Origin: a virus | Reading direction: 5' to 3' (one strand) | Length of the DNA stretch: 45,331 bases | IMG/VR virus record: IMGVR_UViG_3300032177_000022 | Span: 1 to 45,331 of that record | Shown here: positions 15,673 to 24,152 of the stretch, one piece after another | Layout of the letters: every line of letters starts with the position of its first letter | How positions within the stretch are numbered: the first letter of the stretch is position 1 | Notes under the pieces: generated by a model | Database searches by the model: none | The model's input: only the letters and a program-made list of their open reading frames with translations | What the model was told of the DNA's origin: nothing | Made by a program: the position numbers and the translations under genes

Positions 15673-16731
15673 TCATGCTTTCGCGTATTTGCTCAAATCT
15701 ATCGGCGTCAACTGATACCCATCACCAAGCGTGGTCATCATCGCGTTGATGTCATCAGTGAACGCTTGTATATCAGTACCAGATTCCCCACCTGTAATAA
15801 CCGTAAGGATTACCAACTCTCCATCAATCACCATGAACATCGGATTACCCGAATCGCCACTAACACCCACTTCATAGAATGGGGACCGTAGTACATCCTG
15901 TGGCTCGCAAGTATAAACCTTCTGCTGTGCCGGCTTGGGTCCGCTCTCTGAAACATTACTTAGGTTATAGATCAGGGCCTTTTCTTCCTGGTCCAAAACC
16001 ATCACAGGTACGCCTGGCACTGTATTGTAGTCCCTTTGCGGTGGAAAATAGTCTTTCCAGTCCGCCGGCAGAACTTTGGCGAATGTGATGGTTCCCGGAA
16101 CAATACTATCAAGCACACCCACGGCCAGGTCGGGATAGTTGGAACTATCCACGTAATCCGGGTGAAGCAATACGGCCGTCAATGTACGTTCAACCACTAT
16201 ATTACCCTGCGTCACAAACCGGACCACAGATCCGACAGACAACGGATAGTGAGCCGCAAAGATTATGTGCTTGGGGCTGACGAGCGTTCCGGCGCGCCAA
16301 TGCTGACTGGGGGAGTTCCACGGGCTAATACATGTCAGATCAAACGGGTATGCCCAACAATCAACATTGCGTGTATATTCCACAGGCGGTTCAACTACCC
16401 TATAAAACCAACACTGGCCGGCCCAGTACGATGTAATATCAATGGCAGACCCGCCAGGAGTGGCCGCCAGAGAGAACTCGTAATCGGTCATGTCCGATCT
16501 GACATAATACGTCGTATCCTCCACCAGTGGGTCTGGATAATAGGCTGGATTATGCTCGGCAGTAACCATCTTTACAGCCAAGTCGGTGGTGAATTGGTGG
16601 GGGTAGAAGGCACAGGTAAATCTATCGGTCAACAGATTGACACCGTCCATTATTGCGAAGTAGCGGTCTGCCTGTTTAGAGAAAATGTCCTTCTCTTTGC
16701 CTTCTGTCAGGTTGCCATCTATCTCATCCAT
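15673..16731 (-). CDS. Trypsin-like serine protease, 352 aa
   Basis: The residues of a chymotrypsin-fold catalytic triad are in the right order: FAAHY with H161, DLAVGVL with D201 and VSGDSGNP with S294. About 140 residues precede the protease domain; they are aromatic-rich and may dock to the virion. No signal peptide is visible. The gene lies among structural genes, between a beta-rich structural gene and the lysis-like block. It may process a virion or host-surface protein; the real substrate is unknown. The ATG at 16731 has a weak ribosome binding site. Confidence 0.85.
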   Translation of the reverse strand: MDEIDGNLTEGKEKDIFSKQADRYFAIMDGVNLLTDRFTCAFYPHQFTTDLAVKMVTAEHNPAYYPDPLVEDTTYYVRSDMTDYEFSLAATPGGSAIDITSYWAGQCWFYRVVEPPVEYTRNVDCWAYPFDLTCISPWNSPSQHWRAGTLVSPKHIIFAAHYPLSVGSVVRFVTQGNIVVERTLTAVLLHPDYVDSSNYPDLAVGVLDSIVPGTITFAKVLPADWKDYFPPQRDYNTVPGVPVMVLDQEEKALIYNLSNVSESGPKPAQQKVYTCEPQDVLRSPFYEVGVSGDSGNPMFMVIDGELVILTVITGGESGTDIQAFTDDINAMMTTLGDGYQLTPIDLSKYAKA

Positions 16732-16746
16732 CGTGCTGTCTCGGAG

Positions 16747-17664
16747 TCACAGGGGATAACTCGCTACCGACAAGACCGACACAATCGTTCCGTTGCCGCC
16801 GGTCCAGCCAACCGCATTGACCAGCGTTGCCGATGTGTTGTAATTGCTTACGCCGTTATTAAACCTCCAGACGGTGCCGGTATGGGATATGTTCCAGACC
16901 TCGCCGCTGTGCAGCCACTTGGCCGCACCCGCGTGATCGTCCGTCCACGTGTACGTGCCGTTGGCCCCGGCCAGATCGCCTGTCCCCCCGGACACTATGA
17001 GCGTCTGCTCGTCAGAGTTGATCGTGATGGTCCACCCGTTAAAGATTGCCAGGCCGATATAGTCCCAATCCGCCGCGTTCGGCGTAGCATTCGTGCCGCC
17101 CGATACGTTAATTTCGCCCACGGCTGCACTCGTCGAAGCGTCCGCGAACAGGTTGTCGTAACCGTCTGTGATGTCATTGCCGCTTAGTATGACTGTAGGT
17201 GCGGCATCGCCACTGACATTGCCAAAGCCGTTCGTCCAGGTCAGTGAAGTCACATGCCCGTCTATTATGCTCAGAGTGGCGTCACCAGCGGCGGCTTTGT
17301 AGTACACTCCAAACTTGTTCACGGTAAGAGCCATGGGAGTCTGGTTGTTTGTAATCGTGAACAAGTATGGAGCAGCACCCGAGGTATCGGATGCATCGAA
17401 GGAGACATCCACGGAACTGAATGCCGTATCGGTATACTCGCAGGTGAAGAAGCCCTTGAGGTACGCATTCATCTTACCGATAATCAGTTCTCCGCCGAGT
17501 TTCGACCCACTGAAGAGCGGAACCCCACCGATAATACTCATATACGGCTTATTATCCAGCGTCCCCGTCACACCCAACAGCGAGACGGACGGCAGGATGC
17601 TGCCCGCGACGGCGGTGACGGCGGCAACGCAGTTGGCATATTCGTTATCAAGTTTCACGCCCAT
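16747..17664 (-). CDS. Virion structural protein, beta-rich, 305 aa
   Basis: It starts at 17664 with GAGGAG upstream. The sequence is Gly/Asn/Thr/Ser-rich with alternating hydrophobic strands and few charges. It has an early GVTGTLDNKPYMSIIGG segment and an Ig-like or repeat region (about 140-290) with several Gly-Gly turns. It follows the small Ala/Gly-rich protein gene in the same order as head-decoration and appendage genes in many siphophages. No enzymatic motif was found and the family was not recognised. Confidence 0.65.
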   Translation of the reverse strand: MGVKLDNEYANCVAAVTAVAGSILPSVSLLGVTGTLDNKPYMSIIGGVPLFSGSKLGGELIIGKMNAYLKGFFTCEYTDTAFSSVDVSFDASDTSGAAPYLFTITNNQTPMALTVNKFGVYYKAAAGDATLSIIDGHVTSLTWTNGFGNVSGDAAPTVILSGNDITDGYDNLFADASTSAAVGEINVSGGTNATPNAADWDYIGLAIFNGWTITINSDEQTLIVSGGTGDLAGANGTYTWTDDHAGAAKWLHSGEVWNISHTGTVWRFNNGVSNYNTSATLVNAVGWTGGNGTIVSVLSVASYPL

Positions 17665-17674
17665 TGGTCGCTCC

Positions 17675-18073
17675 TCACGCTATCGAGAGCGTTTGATACG
17701 CGATGCTGTTCGACGCGCCCACGCTGTAGCTGTTGATCGCCAGCGCGGCCCCGGCACCAGAGATGTCGCAGGAGCCGCCAACGGACCCGGCCGCGGCAGC
17801 CGCCGCCAACGGGATGCCCTTGCCGGACTCCGCCGCCACGCCGACCGCGATGTACACCACGACAGTAGACAGATTGGTCAGCGTAACCGACCGCCTGCCA
17901 GTCGCCGCGGCCAGCACAACTGCCGTTGCGCTACTCCCGGCGTTCACCGCCCCGATCGCGCCAACAGTGACGCCGCCGCCCGCCGCCGCCAGGAGGTCCT
18001 GCAACGCCTGCAAGGCGTCGCCGCCAAGATCGTGCCGGGCCGTTGTCTGCTTCTGCTGCTCTGTGATTGCCAT
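17675..18073 (-). CDS. Small Ala/Gly/Val-rich structural protein, 132 aa
   Basis: The N-terminus is polar (MAITEQQKQTTARHDLGGDA), followed by Gly/Ala stretches and beta-like segments such as RRSVTLTNLSTVVVYIAVG. This composition is common in small head-fibre or decoration subunits. It is separated by a hairpin region from the capsid-associated gene upstream and followed 10 nt later by the 305-aa structural gene. Head-decoration or head-fibre function is inferred; no motif settles it. Confidence 0.6.
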   Translation of the reverse strand: MAITEQQKQTTARHDLGGDALQALQDLLAAAGGGVTVGAIGAVNAGSSATAVVLAAATGRRSVTLTNLSTVVVYIAVGVAAESGKGIPLAAAAAAGSVGGSCDISGAGAALAINSYSVGASNSIAYQTLSIA

Positions 18074-18123
18074 AGTGTGCCTCGCCTTCGCGTAAGCGTT
18101 CGCGTTCGTTTCCTATCCCCCCG

Positions 18124-18159
18124 AAAGCCCGGCCGGGGGTGTTTCGTCCCGGCCGGACT
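18124..18159 (-). terminator. Terminator-like hairpin after the decoration gene
   Basis: Minus-strand stem of 12 bp with one wobble (18159-18148 with 18137-18126), a 10-nt loop, then only TTT before GC-rich sequence. It lies 19 nt after the stop of the 18179-19381 gene. It could be a leaky terminator or RNA-stability element that raises the capsid-proximal mRNA. Confidence 0.45.
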
Positions 18160-18178
18160 GAAGCAGCGAAGATGGCTA

Positions 18179-19381
18179 TTACGACTCCAGTTCCAGGTCC
18201 ACGAACGGGGCGTTGCTCGCGGAACTGCCGCTCATGTCGATTGCCTTGCCGGCGATCTGGAAGCCGCTCTCCACCGTGATGTCGTCGCTCGATACGACGG
18301 AACCATTGGAGGCGAAGACCAACGTGCGGTCTCCGGCCGAGTTGCAGGTGTTGCTGTTGCTGGTGATCCAGCACGGACCCTTGGTTTGGGCCCAGCCGAA
18401 ATAGTTGATTGTCATGCGCCTGGCGGGCATTCCCCGGGCGGTAACGTAGGCCGAGTTGGTCACGTTCATGTCCGAGAGAATCCAGCGGTTCATCAGGGTT
18501 TCGACGCCCCGGCCGACAGCGTTCTCAACCAGGGGTTCGTCCAGTGTCAAAATGCTCGTCCCGCCGTTGGCGGCGACAACCGTGTTGCCGACGATGAGGC
18601 GGTTCTCCGGGTGCTCCGAGCTGCCGTTGCCGATGACGACGTGCCCGCCAACGAGTTCGTCGGCGGCAATGGCGCCGTTGCCGGCAAGGCCATCGGTTGC
18701 CCCGACCGTAATCTTGACGGTGTAGCCGGCGGCCAGGCCGATGCCGCTGCCCTGCGTGGGCGCCACGGCCTGGGTGATCGTCTTGGCCGCGTAGGCGGCG
18801 CCGAACTCCGGCTCCAGGGCCGTGCGGGCCTTGATGTACCGGAATCGCCGCCCGTCGGCATATTCCCGCTTGGTGCCGAGGGCGTAGTTCTGCGTTTCCG
18901 ACTGCTCGCGGGTTCCCTGCGGGGCGCCGCCGGACAGCACGTCTCCGTAGGTAGCGTAGGGATAGCTGCCGCGGAGGATGTTGACGTTTTCCAGTAACTT
19001 GACTTCAACGGTCGCCACGCCGGTCGCGGCGGATTTGGTGGCCTGACCCATCAAATATCCGCCGACGGCGACGTTGTTGGCCGCGCCGCTGCTGGCGTCG
19101 CCGACAACGGGAGAGCCGGTGGTGTGCCAGTAGATCGCGTCACCAACGACAATCGTGGACGTGTCCTTCTTGACCCGCAAGCGGCCCCTGGTTTTGAGGG
19201 TGCCTTTGACGCTCGCCGGCGTCGCGTGAGGGGCGAACATCGGTTGCACGCCGAACATCACGATCTGGCCGGCCTTGACGGCCGTTCCGCCATTGGTGAA
19301 GTCAATGGTGTCGCCTTCGTCGATGTATTCGGCCTGGAAAGTCTCGGTTGCTACTGTCGGTGTGGGTCCATAATCTACCAT
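18179..19381 (-). CDS. Capsid-associated (DUF2190-like) decoration protein, 400 aa
   Basis: The N-terminal 130 residues (EGDTIDFTNGGTAVKAGQIV, then VGDAIYW and GGYLMGQA) have the pattern of the DUF2190 capsid-cement fold: an early strand pair, the VKAGQIV turn and Gly-rich loops. Residues about 160-400 add a second, larger beta-rich domain with many Gly/Asn/Thr residues that DUF2190 proteins usually lack. The gene directly follows the protease-capsid gene, as expected for a head protein. The ATG at 19381 has AGGAGA upstream. Confidence 0.7.
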   Translation of the reverse strand: MVDYGPTPTVATETFQAEYIDEGDTIDFTNGGTAVKAGQIVMFGVQPMFAPHATPASVKGTLKTRGRLRVKKDTSTIVVGDAIYWHTTGSPVVGDASSGAANNVAVGGYLMGQATKSAATGVATVEVKLLENVNILRGSYPYATYGDVLSGGAPQGTREQSETQNYALGTKREYADGRRFRYIKARTALEPEFGAAYAAKTITQAVAPTQGSGIGLAAGYTVKITVGATDGLAGNGAIAADELVGGHVVIGNGSSEHPENRLIVGNTVVAANGGTSILTLDEPLVENAVGRGVETLMNRWILSDMNVTNSAYVTARGMPARRMTINYFGWAQTKGPCWITSNSNTCNSAGDRTLVFASNGSVVSSDDITVESGFQIAGKAIDMSGSSASNAPFVDLELES

Positions 19382-19437
19382 GTGTGTTTCTCCTAAAGTT
19401 GATTGATTCGTTTTGTCTAGTGGTTATCGGCCAGGCA

Positions 19438-21873
19438 TCAGGCCGCGTTCTTCTGTCCGGCGCGGGGCTCGCCCATCGCTACGCCGTAATCCAGGAAGGC
19501 CCGGAAGCTGATCCCGAGCCTGTTGAAGTCGGCCTCGGCCCGCTCAATCGTCGGGTTCTGCTGGCCGTTGAGGAAGCCGACGTCGATGACGTAGGCGGCC
19601 TTGACGGGGTCAGTGGTCAGGAACCAGTCGGAAGCCGAGCCGGTCAGGGCCGTCGAGCCGTCGCTTGGGTTGGCGCCGTTGGCGAGATACCCGCTGGATA
19701 CCGGCTTCTGCATACCCTTAAGGGTGTTGTTGGCCGGGACGCCGCGGGCATTGCCGCCCGTCGAGAGGCTGGCGATGAGCATGTCAGACTCGCACAACTG
19801 GCGGGCAAGCCCGGCAAGCTGCGGGGGAACCAGCAGGATGCGGGGCAGGAGCCCGGCAGGCCCGCCGGTGGGCTTGGTCTGGAGGCCGAAGGACGCGCGG
19901 CCGCTTTCCAGGGTGGAGAAGGAAAGGCCGCTGCTCGTGCGCGAGTTCGCCTTCATCAGATTGCCCGCCGCCGTGACGGCCGAGGTCGTCCAGAAGGCCG
20001 TCGAACCGTCCGACTGATACCCGGTCAGGAAGCACGAGTAGATGTCGTTGGCGACGGTCTCGCCGGCTGCGAGGCCGAACTGCGACGGCAGGCTGCTGAG
20101 GACACTCTGATCGTCATTGATCAGGTCCTTGCGGGTCAGGCCGAGCATGATGGCCTTGGTATCGGCCGTCAGTGTATAGCTCTGCTCGCCGATGGTGCCG
20201 TGCTGGATCTCGCCGCCCTGGAGCAGCTTCTTCAGCAGGATGGAGGGAACCAGCCGCAGGCGGAAGTGCGTCTTGAAGTCCTGCACGCTCGACACGCGGC
20301 AGAACTGGCGCCACGCGACGCCGCCGGCGGGGTCGCACTCGTTGGGGTCCACCGAGTCGTATCCGGCCAGGACGAACTTGTTCATCACGTTGGACAGCGC
20401 CACGGGCAGGCTCAGCGTGCTGAAGGCGGCGCTGATGCGCTGGCCCCCGCGCGGGCATATCCGCTCGTTGGAGAGGACTTCCTGCCAGAAGTCGTCGCCG
20501 TGGCCGTGGGGCAGGTTGCCGATGCCGAGATGCTTGGCGCAGATCGCCGCGATGTGGCTGGGCGTCATCGCGCTTCCCTCGGCCCGGAAGAGTTTGTCCG
20601 TCTCGTTGACGGCCTTCTCCCCATATGCCCGATCCTTGACGAGCTGTTCGCCGTTGTAGCCGCAACTCAGCAGCACGGCGGCCTCCAGGACGCGAGACCC
20701 GCCTTCGGCGGCGAGGCTATGCCCGCCGCGCCCGATATTGGGCGTGCCAAACGTGCCCTGCGTCAGCGCGTCGCGCTGCGCCCGCAGCACGGCGTTGTCC
20801 GCCTTCTCGACCGTCCAGCCGTCGCGGATGGCCTCGGCGGCGATGGCGGGGAAGTCCTTGGCCGCCTCGTTGATCTTGGTGATGCGGGTCAGGTTCGCCG
20901 AGACCGCATCGTTCTGTGCCTTGATCAGATCGCCGGCGTCGGTGACGGCCCCGGAGGCCTCGATCTTCTTGTCGTCGGCCTTGGCCTTGTCGTCGGCCTT
21001 GCCGCCGGTATCGAACTCGGCCTTGACCTTGGTTTGCCGAGCGTCGGGGAGCTTCTTGAAAGCCTCCTCGTCCATGCCATACTCGGCCTGAAGCCATGCT
21101 GTGAATTCCATGTGTGTTTCTCCTGCCGCGTTTTGGGCGGCGATGCGGGCCGATGTTGATGTGTCGGCGCCAAGGGGAAGAATAGCTATGTGGTCGAGCA
21201 CCGACTGTCTCGCCACCGTCGCGGGCCCCGCGATCAGGCGCCCGTTTACAATCTCTGTCTGGCCGGCCCTGATGAAACCCAGCGGCTCAATGGGCCGACC
21301 GTGAATGCTGGCTTGGAACTTAAAACCCCTGCGTTCGTGTTCGAGCATCAGGCCGATGGTTTTGCTTGACCCGGTGACCGTCCCCGCCGCGGTTATGCGG
21401 CCGTTCTCCGTTACGCAAGGGGCCTGGCCGACAAGAACCTCCATCAATTCACTGGCCGGGGCATCCGGCGCCGGGTGCCCCACGTATATCGGCAGGTCTT
21501 CAGACGCCGATCGTACCCCGGCGGCCTCGATGACCACCGGGAACTTGAACCCCCCCAGCCTCATAGGTCCGCCGTTGTATGCCGCGAGCGAGAAGCCTCT
21601 CGGCTTCTTTTCCGCACCATCGGGCATTGTGGCCACCGCGGAGAACGTAACCTCCCCGCCCCATGCTTCACTGATGATCGCGTCTCCGGTCGCACCGCCG
21701 GCCTCGACCTTCTTTTCTTCGGCCTTGGCGTTCTTGATCGCCGTGGCGATGGCGACGGATTCCTCCGCGCCGTTCTTCAGCATCTCGTTGGCAATGCCGG
21801 CGGCCTTGGCGGCCTGTGCGTCGGTCGCGTCTTTCCAGTGCTTGTCCCGGAAATCACTTGCTGACCACGGCAT
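19438..21873 (-). CDS. Prohead protease, scaffold and major capsid protein fused in one gene, 811 aa
   Basis: ATG 21873 has AAGGAG 8 nt upstream and is preferred over a frame running to 21963. Residues 1-50 form a short helical domain (ASDFRDKHW, then AAGIANEML). Residues about 75-250 look like a Mu I-type prohead protease, with FQASIHGRP (Ser189 a candidate nucleophile), VNGRLIAGPATVARQ and a LPLGADTSTSA end. Residues 265-345 are charged and helical, like a scaffold or delta region (Asp/Lys/Ala). The remainder (about 360-811) resembles a Mu gpT-like or HK97-fold major capsid protein. A single polyprotein would deliver protease, scaffold and coat in equal amounts and be self-cleaved. It overlaps the portal gene by 20 nt. 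Confidence 0.8.
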   Translation of the reverse strand: MPWSASDFRDKHWKDATDAQAAKAAGIANEMLKNGAEESVAIATAIKNAKAEEKKVEAGGATGDAIISEAWGGEVTFSAVATMPDGAEKKPRGFSLAAYNGGPMRLGGFKFPVVIEAAGVRSASEDLPIYVGHPAPDAPASELMEVLVGQAPCVTENGRITAAGTVTGSSKTIGLMLEHERRGFKFQASIHGRPIEPLGFIRAGQTEIVNGRLIAGPATVARQSVLDHIAILPLGADTSTSARIAAQNAAGETHMEFTAWLQAEYGMDEEAFKKLPDARQTKVKAEFDTGGKADDKAKADDKKIEASGAVTDAGDLIKAQNDAVSANLTRITKINEAAKDFPAIAAEAIRDGWTVEKADNAVLRAQRDALTQGTFGTPNIGRGGHSLAAEGGSRVLEAAVLLSCGYNGEQLVKDRAYGEKAVNETDKLFRAEGSAMTPSHIAAICAKHLGIGNLPHGHGDDFWQEVLSNERICPRGGQRISAAFSTLSLPVALSNVMNKFVLAGYDSVDPNECDPAGGVAWRQFCRVSSVQDFKTHFRLRLVPSILLKKLLQGGEIQHGTIGEQSYTLTADTKAIMLGLTRKDLINDDQSVLSSLPSQFGLAAGETVANDIYSCFLTGYQSDGSTAFWTTSAVTAAGNLMKANSRTSSGLSFSTLESGRASFGLQTKPTGGPAGLLPRILLVPPQLAGLARQLCESDMLIASLSTGGNARGVPANNTLKGMQKPVSSGYLANGANPSDGSTALTGSASDWFLTTDPVKAAYVIDVGFLNGQQNPTIERAEADFNRLGISFRAFLDYGVAMGEPRAGQKNAA

Positions 21874-23641
21874 CTTTCGACTCCTTCGATTTTGCTGAAT
21901 CTTGCGGCTTGGCCTGTTTCTCATCGTCGGCGTCCTCTTCGTCCACAGGTTCCTGTGCTCCACCCGCCTTGGCCAGCAGATGCGGGATAAGAACCTGCTC
22001 GCGGTATTCCTCGACCGTCAGGCCGAGTGCTTTGGCGTTTACAGCAAACGCCTTGCGATAGTCCTGACCTTTGCGGCCCCACACGCGGGCATAAGTATCG
22101 CAACCCGTCCGCAGGTTGGTTTCATCGGCATTGGCCGCCTGCATGGGGTTCGCCCATTCGTGGCCGACCCAGTTGTAGGTGTGAGTCGGCAGAAACGCGG
22201 CCTCTCGCGTGATGACGCCAAGGGCCTGCCGGACCTCGGCGGGCATGTAAGGGCTTCCGAAATCGTTCTGGCCGTTGACGCGGATTTGTGCGGCGTCGTA
22301 GAGCCACGCGGCCAGGATGGTGTCGAGCACCTGGTATTCCAGGTCCTTGCGGGTTTCTTCCAACAGTCGGAAATAATTCTGCCAGTCGAGGTTGCTGGAT
22401 GAATAGTTTCCCTGGCTTGAGTCGCCGGCCGCAACGCTGTAGGGCAGCCGCAGGCAACGCGCTATCTCCCGCAGGATGGTGCGGACAAACATTTCGTGGG
22501 TGGTCGTCGGCTGTTCCGCCCGCGTCTGGCCGATGTCGTAGCCGTCCGGCAGCGTCGTGACGATGTTCCGTTGAAGCGGGAACAGGTCGAATGGGTTGGG
22601 AACCTCGATCACTTCGTTGGAGTCGTCGGCCATGCCATCGGCGGCCAACGGCGTCTTCATCCACAACGCGATGTCCGCGGCCGTCTCGGCGGCTTGAATC
22701 ACGGCGAGTGTGTATCGGCGAAGCTGGGCGAACAATGGCAGGGCCGCGAGGGTTTCCGGCAGGCCCCGGTGCTGCTCGGGGCGGTCCTGCTGAAACCAGT
22801 GCATTACCAGCGCGGCGGGCCACTTGTCGTATTCCCATGGCGCCCCCATCGAGCCGCCATAGCCCCAATAGCCCGGATGGACGCGGAGGATGTGATACTC
22901 GACCGGGTTTCCGTAGGCGTCCATCACGATGCCATCGACGCCCGGCTGGCTGAGCATGTCCGAGTCCACGAATTGCAGGCGGTCGCTCTCGACGATCCGC
23001 AAGTCGATCTTGACCGGCAGCGGCAGTTTGGGGTTGCCGACCTGAAGGGCGATCGCCTCGCCGTCCTGGAGTTTTGCCCTGGTCATAGTGCGAAGTTTCT
23101 CGACGAGCCTGACGCTACGACACCACCGGGAAAACTCCGCCTCGATCCATTCATCCGCCGCATCGTCACCCGTTTCCATCTGGAGCCGCGGGCCGGTGCC
23201 GATCATGTCCGTTGCAATGGTGCCGATCATGCCGCGGCAGTAGGAGTTGTTCGCCGCCTCGTAGCGAGAGCGGTTGCGAAGCACGTACCGGATGCCGGGG
23301 CTGGCCGCACTGTCGGCGGCCATGCCGTCGGCCCATTGCCAATGCGCGGCGTTGTCGGGCGTGGTCTGTGCTGAATCGAACCGAGCGGCAAAGACGTTGC
23401 CGAACATGCCGGAATGGACGGCGGCGGCGCGCTCCCGCTCGTTGCCCAGGGGCAGGCCGCCGGCGAGTTTGATCGCGGCGGCAAGTTCGGTGTCGCCGGC
23501 CAGGAGGGCGGCGCGTTCGATGTTCATCACGCGACCGACCGAGAGATTGAAGGCGGCGGCCGGGGACCGGCGGGTGCGCCGGACTGTCCGCTTCCTGCCG
23601 GCCTTGGGGGTCGCTTTCGATTTGTCCTTGGTCTTGGTCAA
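21854..23641 (-). CDS. Portal protein, lambda-family, 595 aa
   Basis: The start is TTG 23641, overlapping the upstream stop as TTGA, with GGGAGG 6 nt before it. The protein has the lambda-type portal features: Lys/Arg-rich N-terminus, NNSYCRGMIGTIATDMIG near 132-149, IRYVLRNRSRYEAAN, LVMHWFQQDRPEQHRGLP and ALPLFAQLRRYTLAVIQAAETAADI in the wing and stem region. An acidic/lysine C-terminal tail follows (EEDADDEKQ). The portal ring is the DNA entry channel and head-tail vertex. It is positioned between the terminase and capsid genes as expected. Confidence 0.93.
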   Translation of the reverse strand: MTKTKDKSKATPKAGRKRTVRRTRRSPAAAFNLSVGRVMNIERAALLAGDTELAAAIKLAGGLPLGNERERAAAVHSGMFGNVFAARFDSAQTTPDNAAHWQWADGMAADSAASPGIRYVLRNRSRYEAANNSYCRGMIGTIATDMIGTGPRLQMETGDDAADEWIEAEFSRWCRSVRLVEKLRTMTRAKLQDGEAIALQVGNPKLPLPVKIDLRIVESDRLQFVDSDMLSQPGVDGIVMDAYGNPVEYHILRVHPGYWGYGGSMGAPWEYDKWPAALVMHWFQQDRPEQHRGLPETLAALPLFAQLRRYTLAVIQAAETAADIALWMKTPLAADGMADDSNEVIEVPNPFDLFPLQRNIVTTLPDGYDIGQTRAEQPTTTHEMFVRTILREIARCLRLPYSVAAGDSSQGNYSSSNLDWQNYFRLLEETRKDLEYQVLDTILAAWLYDAAQIRVNGQNDFGSPYMPAEVRQALGVITREAAFLPTHTYNWVGHEWANPMQAANADETNLRTGCDTYARVWGRKGQDYRKAFAVNAKALGLTVEEYREQVLIPHLLAKAGGAQEPVDEEDADDEKQAKPQDSAKSKESKDAVVSK

Positions 23642-23844
23642 ACCGGGCCTCCCGCGGTGGCTTTGGTGAACTTGATCCCGCCACCGATTCGGCTGCGGGT
23701 CGCCGTGGACGGGCGGAACTTTGCGGCGGCGATCTGGTCGGCGAGTGGGTGTTCCTCGGAACTGCCCATGCCTGTCACGGCGATGGCCTTGGGTCCGTTG
23801 GCTGATGCCGCCACCGCGTCGGCGAGATTCGTTTCGTCGGTCAT
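23638..23844 (-). CDS. Small head-joining-type protein (gpW position), 68 aa
   Basis: It starts at ATG 23844 (the frame is open to 23880) and ends in TTGA overlap with the portal gene. The sequence has a short helix (TNLADAVAASANGP), then EEHPLADQIAAAKF and a basic Gly/Ile end (RIGGGIKFTKATAGG). A small protein is regularly found between the large terminase and the lambda-type portal genes. In lambda this is gpW, a head-completion protein, so a related role is inferred by position rather than by clear sequence identity. Confidence 0.65.
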   Translation of the reverse strand: MTDETNLADAVAASANGPKAIAVTGMGSSEEHPLADQIAAAKFRPSTATRSRIGGGIKFTKATAGGPV

Positions 23845-23939
23845 ACCCGAATTGATTACAGGGTAAATCTGGAAAAACAAGAGAAAAATATGCAGAATGC
23901 TAAAATCGTGCTACTGGTAGCGTGGAAAGGCAAAAATCT

Positions 23940-24152
23940 TCATTTTTCGACCGTCCACCACTCGGTGCCGCAATTTCGGCACCAGCGACGCCGACGAACT
24001 GTTCCATCCTCGGTCGGAACCGTGTTGATGACCGTTTTCCCACCCTGGGCAAACAGTACGCAATGGCATTCAGGGCACCTGATGCCAAGATTCGAGTTTC
24101 CCTGGTTGGCCCCCGCGAGCATCTCTTCTATCGGGCGGCGCACTTTTTTCAT
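23940..24152 (-). CDS. Small zinc-ribbon protein, 70 aa
   Basis: ATG 24152 overlaps the terminase stop as ATGA, which settles the start even though a longer frame to 24338 exists. The protein has two Cys knuckles, CPECHC (about residues 26-31) and CRNCG (58-62), separated by a basic stretch (RRRRW), and ends WWTVEK. This is the layout of a compact zinc ribbon. A DNA- or RNA-binding helper next to terminase and portal genes, perhaps a Com-like regulator, is possible but speculative. Confidence 0.8.
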   Translation of the reverse strand: MKKVRRPIEEMLAGANQGNSNLGIRCPECHCVLFAQGGKTVINTVPTEDGTVRRRRWCRNCGTEWWTVEK

